Origin: Chryseobacterium arthrosphaerae
GTDB lineage: Bacteria > Bacteroidota > Bacteroidia > Flavobacteriales > Weeksellaceae
DNA length: 64,000 bases
Assembly (NCBI RefSeq): GCF_001684965.1
Contig: NZ_MAYG01000012.1
Span: 186,001 to 250,000, forward strand
Direction of reading: 5' to 3'
Shown here in pieces: positions 59,453 through 64,000 of the stretch. Each line of letters opens with the position of its first letter. Positions within the stretch are counted from its first letter, which is position 1. The notes below the pieces were generated by a model that did not search any database, had not been told where the DNA came from, and worked only from the letters and a program-made list of their open reading frames with translations. Made by a program: the position numbers and the translations under genes.

Positions 59453-59707
59453 TTAATAGGGCTGTTCTGTACAGTCGTTCGGAGGAAGACATCCGCCGCC
59501 GCCGGTTCCTCCACCGGTACCTCCGCCTCCGCTGCCAACACATCTTCCCGGGTTTCCATCATCATCCAATTGACAGGCTTTTCCGAAACTGCATTCACAA
59601 TCTGTCCAGCAGCTGGCAGAATCGCCATTCATATGGCAGGTATCAATCATTCCATTTCCGGTAATGACAGACAGATCTTTTCTCAAAAGTTTTTTCATTT
59701 TTTTCAT
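59453..59707 (-). CDS. Cys/Gly-rich peptide with bacteriocin-like leader (GN instead of GG)
   Basis: 84 residues. The N-terminus MKKMKKLLRKDLSVITGNG resembles the basic leaders of Chryseobacterium bacteriocin-like peptides (the KL.RK.L..I.GG pattern), but the double glycine is replaced by Gly-Asn. The core has about eight cysteines (CHMNGDSASCWTDCECSF, ACQLDDDGNPGRC) and then a Gly-rich spacer and a CLPPNDCTEQPY tail. A second ATG three codons in is possible. It may be a secreted disulfide-rich peptide; activity unknown. The 35 bases before the next gene have no terminator. Confidence 0.6.
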   Translation of the reverse strand: MKKMKKLLRKDLSVITGNGMIDTCHMNGDSASCWTDCECSFGKACQLDDDGNPGRCVGSGGGGTGGGTGGGGCLPPNDCTEQPY

Positions 59708-59830
59708 AATATTCTGATCTTTAAAAGTTTAATAGCCTTACTTGTAGGTATTTAGTAAATATAACGAAAAATCGGATCGGTTTTACACTTAAATATCCGG
59801 AAATGAATACGATATATGGATAGAAGCATC

Positions 59831-59863
59831 AAACAAAAAATAAACCCGCTGAGAAAGCGGGTT
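59831..59863 (-). terminator. Intrinsic terminator of 59872-60438
   Basis: AACCCGCT (59843-59850) with AGCGGGTT (59856-59863), five-base loop, then U-rich on the minus strand (complement of 59831-59842). The U-rich run is on the correct side for the minus-strand gene. Confidence 0.75.
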
Positions 59864-59871
59864 ATCTGTAG

Positions 59872-60438
59872 TTATTTTTTGAATGTTAACTGTAAAGGAA
59901 CAGTGACGGTAGAAGAGACAGGTTTTCCTTTGTCCTCTGCCGGCTTCCATTTTCCCTTGTCTTTAATGCGGTAAAAAGCCGCTTCAATGAAAGCGTTGAC
60001 ATCCTCATTGTTCCCTTTTACCTGAGGATCAAGGGCATTTCCTTTAGAATCCACTACAAAAGTCATTGTGGCTTTGTAGGTGTCAGATGAAAAGTTGAGA
60101 AAATCAAGATCAACTGCTTCATATAAAAACTTTTGAAAAGACACTTTCCCCTGATCATATTCAGCTTCTTTAGTAAGCTTTGATTTTACAGGCGGATCTA
60201 AAGCGATCATTTTCTGTCCTTCAGCAGAGGCTTTATCCAAAGCATCCTTATATGTTGATATTTTGTCTTCGGTAAGAAGCCATTCTTTCTTAGTCCTTAA
60301 ATCATTAGGCTTGGGATATTTATTATACAAAGCGTTTTTCTTTCTTTCATACCGGGAATCTGCTCTCTGGAATTCAGAGACCTGGGCACTTCCGAGAATA
60401 AAAGTGAAAATACATGCTAATGCCAGGAACTTTTTCAT
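59872..60438 (-). CDS. Secreted TonB C-terminal-like protein, 188 aa
   Basis: Signal peptide MKKFLALACIFTFILGSAQ. The charged helical N-terminal half (RYERKKNALYNKYPKPNDLRT) precedes a C-terminal domain with DTYKATMTFVVDSKGNALDPQVKGNNEDVNAFIEAAFYRIKDKGKWKPAEDKGKPVSS. The FVVDSKGNA...VKGNN...A...KWKPA pattern is TonB C-terminal-like, as in 49482 and 49980, again with no membrane anchor. It follows pepT by 2 bases, so it is cotranscribed with it. Function unknown. Confidence 0.65.
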   Translation of the reverse strand: MKKFLALACIFTFILGSAQVSEFQRADSRYERKKNALYNKYPKPNDLRTKKEWLLTEDKISTYKDALDKASAEGQKMIALDPPVKSKLTKEAEYDQGKVSFQKFLYEAVDLDFLNFSSDTYKATMTFVVDSKGNALDPQVKGNNEDVNAFIEAAFYRIKDKGKWKPAEDKGKPVSSTVTVPLQLTFKK

Positions 60439-60440
60439 GA

Positions 60441-61688
60441 CTAAGCTTTTACAATGTTAATGATTACTTCAGTAGCTTTTTCCATGCTTTCCAAAGCGAC
60501 ATATTCATAAGGTCCGTGGAAGTTGATTCCTCCGGCAAAGATATTCGGACACGGAAGTCCCATGTAGGACAATTGTGCACCGTCTGTACCTCCTCTGATG
60601 GCTTTGATCTTAGGTTCAATGCCTGCTTCGGTCATTGCTTTTGCTGCAAGATCTACAATATGCATTTTCCCTTCAAACTGCTGTTTCATGTTTCTGTACT
60701 GCTCTTTGATCTCTACTTCAGCAGTCCCTTTACCATGCTTTTCGTTGAATTCGGCAACTTTTTCTTCCATGAATTTCTTTCTGGCTTCAAATTTATCAGC
60801 ATCGTGATCACGGATGATGTATTGAAGTTTAGCTTCAGAGATATCTGCAGTAATATCCATTAAATGATAGAAACCATCAAATCCTTTAGTTGTAGAAGGC
60901 GTTTCATTGGCAGGAAGCATCTGTGCAAATTCAGCAGCCAGCAAAGCCGCATTGATCATTTTACCGTAAGCATATCCCGGGTGTACACTTAGTCCATGGA
61001 TTTTTACAACAGCTCCGGCAGCGTTAAAGTTCTCATATTCAAGTTCTCCAACTTCTCCGCCATCCATTGTGTACGCCCATTCAGCACCGAATTTAGCCAC
61101 ATCGAATTTGTGAGCCCCTCTTCCGATTTCTTCATCCGGAGTAAATCCTACAGCAATTCTTCCGTGTTTGATTTCAGGATGAGCGATAAGATATTCTGCT
61201 GCTGTTACAATTTCTGCACAGCCTGCTTTGTCATCAGCTCCAAGAAGGGTATTTCCGTCAGTGGTGATCAACGTCTGACCGATATATTTTTTTAAACTTT
61301 CAAATCTGGACGGTGATAAGGTAAACCCTGTCGTCTGGTTCAGCAGAAGGTCATTACCGTCATAATTTTCCCAAACCTGAGGTTTTACATTTTCCCCACT
61401 GAAATCCGGTGATGTGTCGTAGTGTGAAATGAATCCTATCGTCGGCCTGTCATCATTCTCAAGATTAGAAGGAACATAGCCCATAATATAACCGTGCTCA
61501 TCAATTGAAACATTTTCCAAACCGATCGTTCTCAGTTCTTCTGTGATATAATTGGCAATATCCCACTGGCGCTCAGTAGAAGGCGTAGATTCACTTTCTG
61601 CATCACTGGTTGAATATATTTTTACATAACTGAGAAAACGGTTCAGTAATTTTTCTTTCCACAATGGGCTGAATTCTATTGTACTCAT
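60441..61688 (-). CDS. pepT: Peptidase T (tripeptide aminopeptidase)
   Basis: 415 residues from ATG 61688 (MSTIEFSPLWKEKLL), with an alternative ATG three codons upstream at 61697. M20 metallopeptidase that removes N-terminal residues from tripeptides in the cytoplasm. Zinc ligands are visible in IGFISHYDTSPDF (His, and Asp two residues later), in TLLGADDKAGCAEIV (Asp), in GFTPDEEIGRGAHKF (Glu) and in TMDGGEVGELEYENF (Asp). Length fits the family. CAAAGTTA at 61709-61716 reads TAACTTTG, a -7 candidate. Confidence 0.95.
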   Translation of the reverse strand: MSTIEFSPLWKEKLLNRFLSYVKIYSTSDAESESTPSTERQWDIANYITEELRTIGLENVSIDEHGYIMGYVPSNLENDDRPTIGFISHYDTSPDFSGENVKPQVWENYDGNDLLLNQTTGFTLSPSRFESLKKYIGQTLITTDGNTLLGADDKAGCAEIVTAAEYLIAHPEIKHGRIAVGFTPDEEIGRGAHKFDVAKFGAEWAYTMDGGEVGELEYENFNAAGAVVKIHGLSVHPGYAYGKMINAALLAAEFAQMLPANETPSTTKGFDGFYHLMDITADISEAKLQYIIRDHDADKFEARKKFMEEKVAEFNEKHGKGTAEVEIKEQYRNMKQQFEGKMHIVDLAAKAMTEAGIEPKIKAIRGGTDGAQLSYMGLPCPNIFAGGINFHGPYEYVALESMEKATEVIINIVKA

Positions 61689-61876
61689 TATTAGCATTAA
61701 ATTTTAAACAAAGTTAGCAAATTTGATGTTCAGAATAGGTTATTTGAGGTCGAATATCAGTTATTGAAATTATAAATCACATATAAAACTTTGAAAATCA
61801 AAATAATGTTAGCTTTGTATGTACAGTATACTAAATAGTTTAGTTTTATTATATTTGAGAAAATCAAAAAGTAAAA

Positions 61877-62725
61877 ATGTTTCTTACCGAATGTCCTAGA
61901 GATGCAATGCAGGGATGGGGAGAGTTTATCCCTACCGATAAAAAAATAGATTATATCAACTCCCTTATGGATGTTGGTTTTGATGTATTGGATTGTCTGA
62001 GCTTTGTTTCTCCAAAAGCAATTCCCCAGATGGCTGACTCTGATGAGGTGGCTGAAAATATTGATAAATCCCGTTCCGGAACTAAGGTTTCTGCTATTAT
62101 CGGAAATTACAGAGGTGCTGAAAAAGCATTGAAACATCAGTCTGTGGATATTCTGGGGTTTCCGTTCTCAATTTCTGAAACATTCCAGCACAGAAATACC
62201 AATAAGAGCCAGGAAGAAGCCTTTGATGAAATTATCAGAATGCTTGAGCTGGTAAAAAGCGAGGGAAAGCAATTGAATATTTATTTTTCTATGGCTTTCG
62301 GAAACCCTTATGGAGAAATGTGGAAATGGGAAGATGTAGATCATTGGGCACAAAGATTTTCGGAAATAGGAGTAAAAGATATCTTACTTTCTGATACTAC
62401 TGGAGTGGCCACCCCTGAAACCATTGCGCTTTTATTTGAAAAAATCCCGGGTAAATATCCGGAAATCAACTTCGGGGGGCATTTTCATAACCGTTATGAA
62501 GATTCTTATTCGAAATTAAAAGCGGCTTATGATCAGGGCTGCCGTAGATTCGACAGTGCCATCAAAGGTATTGGAGGCTGTCCCATGGCTAAAGATGATC
62601 TTGTGGGAAATATGCCTACAGAACAGGTGATCAATTTCATGAGTGTGGAAAAAGCAGATCACAGGCTGAACCTGCTGAACTTTGAAAGTTCTTACAATAA
62701 GGCGAAGGATATTTTTCACTTTTAA
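61877..62725 (+). CDS. Hydroxymethylglutaryl-CoA lyase
   Basis: 282 residues, DRE-TIM metallolyase fold. Cleaves HMG-CoA to acetyl-CoA and acetoacetate, the last step of leucine degradation. N-terminal ECPRDAMQGWGEFIPTD contains the RDxxQ motif for metal and substrate. VLDCLSFVSPKAIPQMAD and FSMAFGNPYGEMW follow, and GGHFHNRYEDSYSKL has the metal-binding His pair. The catalytic loop is SAIKGIGGCPMAKDDLVGN with its Cys. Slightly shorter than eukaryotic enzymes. TATATTTG at 61850-61857 and TAGCTTTG at 61810-61817 are possible -7 elements. Confidence 0.93.
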   Translation: MFLTECPRDAMQGWGEFIPTDKKIDYINSLMDVGFDVLDCLSFVSPKAIPQMADSDEVAENIDKSRSGTKVSAIIGNYRGAEKALKHQSVDILGFPFSISETFQHRNTNKSQEEAFDEIIRMLELVKSEGKQLNIYFSMAFGNPYGEMWKWEDVDHWAQRFSEIGVKDILLSDTTGVATPETIALLFEKIPGKYPEINFGGHFHNRYEDSYSKLKAAYDQGCRRFDSAIKGIGGCPMAKDDLVGNMPTEQVINFMSVEKADHRLNLLNFESSYNKAKDIFHF

Positions 62726-62792
62726 AAATAATCTAAAACCTTTTGCAGACACGGCAAATCACGCAGTGAAGATCTGTAAAAATAAATAACAA

Positions 62793-62850
62793 CGGGAGCG
62801 GACTTTAGTCCGCTTTACTATATTCATCCATCCATCGGCTTTAGCCAAAA
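62793..62850 (+). repeat. Double-hairpin intergenic element with CTTTAG cores
   Basis: AGCGGACT-TT-AGTCCGCT (62797-62814) and GGCT-TT-AGCC (62837-62846) are two perfect hairpins with the same two-base TT centre, linked by TACTATATTCATCCATCCATC. Only one copy is in the window; it resembles a dispersed intergenic element I recall from related genomes. Confidence 0.4.
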
Positions 62851-62880
62851 CTTAATTGTAATCATTTAAAAATCAATAAA

Positions 62881-63717
62881 ATGTCTCCAGTAATCTCACC
62901 GTCTGAATTAAAAAACCTTTCAAAAGAAAAGCTCATCATTCTTGATGCAAGAACAGGGAAAGATGTAAAGCAAAACTACCTGGAAAAACATATCAGAGGG
63001 GCCAGATTCATTGATCTGGATAAAGATCTTGCTGAGATAGGAGACAATGCTGCTTTTGGAGGAAGACATCCGCTTCCTGCTGTAGAAAAATTTGCAGAAA
63101 CCCTTGCAGATCTGGGTATTTCTGAAGATTCGCATATCATTGTTTATGATGATAAAAACGGATCAAATGCAGCGGCAAGAGCATGGTGGATGCTAAAATC
63201 TTTTGGACTTGAAAATGTTCAGGTCCTGGATGGCGGAATGCAGTCTGCTGAAAATAATGGCGTGGACTTTTCTACCGGAGAAGAAACATTTGATAAAACC
63301 CCATTGATCCGTAAAGACCACTGGGCTCTTCCCATCTCCAGTCTGGAAGATGTTGAAAATGAACTGCAAAACAATTCTTCCACCGTCATTGATGTAAGAG
63401 ATGCTTATCGCTACAAGGGTGAATCTGAGCCTATTGACCTGGTGGCAGGACATATTCCCGGAGCAATCAATATCCCTTTTTCTGAAAATCTGGATGAGAA
63501 CGGAAACTTTCTGAAGCCGGAAATCATAAGGGAAAAATACAGCAGATTGTTAGAAAACAGAGCAGAGCATCTGATCGTTCACTGCGGCTCGGGAGTTACT
63601 GCATGCCATACGATCTTAGCTTTGAATTATGCAGGGTTTCCAATACCGGATCTGTATGTAGGCTCATGGAGTGAATGGAGCAGAAGGGAAGGAAAAGAAA
63701 TTGCAAAAGAGCTTTAA
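62881..63717 (+). CDS. Sulfurtransferase (rhodanese / 3-mercaptopyruvate type)
   Basis: 278 residues with two tandem rhodanese domains. The inactive first (about 1-130) has LIILDARTGKDVKQNYLEKHI, and the active second (about 155-275) has TVIDVRDAYRYKGESEPID. The catalytic loop is VHCGSGVTACHTIL with Cys235; CGSGVTA is the 3-mercaptopyruvate sulfurtransferase-like variant. Transfers sulfane sulfur to thiols or cyanide in the cytoplasm. Downstream terminator at 63727-63760. Confidence 0.93.
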   Translation: MSPVISPSELKNLSKEKLIILDARTGKDVKQNYLEKHIRGARFIDLDKDLAEIGDNAAFGGRHPLPAVEKFAETLADLGISEDSHIIVYDDKNGSNAAARAWWMLKSFGLENVQVLDGGMQSAENNGVDFSTGEETFDKTPLIRKDHWALPISSLEDVENELQNNSSTVIDVRDAYRYKGESEPIDLVAGHIPGAINIPFSENLDENGNFLKPEIIREKYSRLLENRAEHLIVHCGSGVTACHTILALNYAGFPIPDLYVGSWSEWSRREGKEIAKEL

Positions 63718-63726
63718 GTGATATAA

Positions 63727-63760
63727 AACAAAAAGGATGTCTGACAGGCATCCTTTTGTT
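63727..63760. terminator. Intrinsic terminator after the sulfurtransferase
   Basis: AACAAAAAGGATGTC and GGCATCCTTTTGTT pair with one bulged A (about 63727-63760), loop TGACA. It lies between the sulfurtransferase and the convergent small gene at 63783, so it may serve both. Confidence 0.65.
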
Positions 63761-63782
63761 GTATACAATTGTTCAATTGCAC

Positions 63783-63926
63783 TTATTTTTTATTTAAGTG
63801 AAGCAAAGAAATAATAATAAAGCCAATCCCTGTAATAAATGGGGGCTGAGCCTTCATCTGAATGCCTGAATAAAGCATATATATTCCGAGAAAGGCAAGG
63901 AGTATTGCTCCGGTTTTCTTTGCCAT
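63783..63926 (-). CDS. Small two-helix membrane protein
   Basis: 47 residues, too short for usual cutoffs: MAKKTGAILLAFLGIYMLYS, then GIQMKAQPPF, and ITGIGFIIISLLHLNKK. Two transmembrane helices separated by a short polar loop with PP, and a basic C-terminus. No family recognised. It lies 15 bases downstream of the Fe-S assembly gene on the same strand and may be cotranscribed with it. Confidence 0.5.
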   Translation of the reverse strand: MAKKTGAILLAFLGIYMLYSGIQMKAQPPFITGIGFIIISLLHLNKK

Positions 63927-63941
63927 TGTTTTTGAATAATT

Positions 63942-64000
63942 TTATAGCATTCCCAATTCAAACTTAGCCTCTTCGCTCATCATATCCTTGTTCCAGCTAG
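63942..64000 (-). CDS. DUF59/MIP18-family Fe-S assembly protein (C-terminal fragment)
   Basis: The right edge cuts this gene; only the last 18 complete codons are seen, ending SWNKDMMSEEAKFELGML. The MMSEEAK.ELGML ending is typical of SufT/PaaD-like DUF59 proteins that act in Fe-S cluster delivery, in line with sufE at 15573, but the match is by memory and the evidence is short. Complete gene needed. Confidence 0.55.
   Translation of the reverse strand, partial: SWNKDMMSEEAKFELGML

Noticed and set aside
1..64000. Mobile genetic element, prophage or genomic island
   Set aside because: No transposase, integrase, phage structural gene or attachment site was seen; genes are housekeeping or lineage-typical. 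Only short palindromic repeats suggest non-autonomous elements.

Overview
The window is a stretch of chromosome from a Bacteroidota bacterium, most likely Chryseobacterium or a close relative in the Weeksellaceae. This rests on several sequence features. There is a type IX secretion (Por) sorting domain on a secreted protein, and consensus TTG/TAnnTTTG promoters with no evident Shine-Dalgarno sites. There are LytS/LytTR two-component pairs with 2TM-domain partners, a fused SpmA-SpmB protein, a zinc-less AccD and a cluster of small 'bacteriocin-like' peptides with double-glycine leaders. The base composition is AT-rich throughout. I see no transposase, integrase, phage gene, rRNA or CRISPR array, so this is mostly a housekeeping region whose novelty sits in intergenic DNA and very small genes.

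Layout. 1-3.5 kb: a split LytS/LytTR signalling locus with four 2TM-domain segments and an isoprenylcysteine-methyltransferase-like protein. 3.6-9.5 kb: mixed hypotheticals, an alpha/beta hydrolase, a glycine-rich GRDP-like membrane protein and mnmA. 9.5-14 kb: a T9SS-exported beta-propeller-like protein and clpC. 14-18 kb: three glycosyltransferases with sufE and a YgjV-like gene. 18.2-18.4 kb: two identical tRNA-Val(TAC) genes. 18.4-25.2 kb: folC, a TolC-type efflux protein, a SprT-like protease, mannose-1-phosphate guanylyltransferase, a GNAT, bcp and nth. 25.4-28.8 kb: a DinB-like protein, lipoproteins and a DUF885 peptidase-like protein. 29-31 kb: exbB-exbD-tonB. 31-40 kb: a four-helix-bundle gene beside a heptamer tandem repeat, fused SpmAB, accD, fbaA, CBS-nadK, a SpoU methyltransferase and a MORN/YwqK protein. 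40-47.5 kb: bestrophin, cupin-like, GNAT, mutS, four bacteriocin-like peptides and two thioredoxin-fold proteins. 47.5-53.4 kb: membrane and YARHG proteins, TonB-C-terminal-like secreted proteins, an HI0933-type flavoprotein, a thioesterase and thiL. 53.4-64 kb: AraC regulator plus Bcr/CflA transporter, a second LytS/LytTR pair, outer-membrane proteins, pepT, HMG-CoA lyase, a rhodanese-type sulfurtransferase, and the start of a DUF59 Fe-S assembly gene that runs off the window.

Genes that probably act together are the ExbB-ExbD-TonB energy system, the CBS-nadK pair, the AraC/MFS pair, the two LytS/LytTR systems, and the glycosyltransferases with manC, which fit envelope polysaccharide or LPS synthesis.

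The observations most worth following are: (i) a four-gene cassette of Cys-rich peptides with an identical leader design and a CC terminus at 45.3-46.1 kb; (ii) a family of nested-palindrome intergenic elements with three copies; (iii) an orphan consensus promoter followed by an intrinsic terminator at 38.0-38.1 kb, which looks like a small RNA gene; (iv) a four-helix-bundle gene flanked by a heptamer tandem array and its inverse; and (v) a one-base frame disruption in the signal peptide of the T9SS cargo gene.
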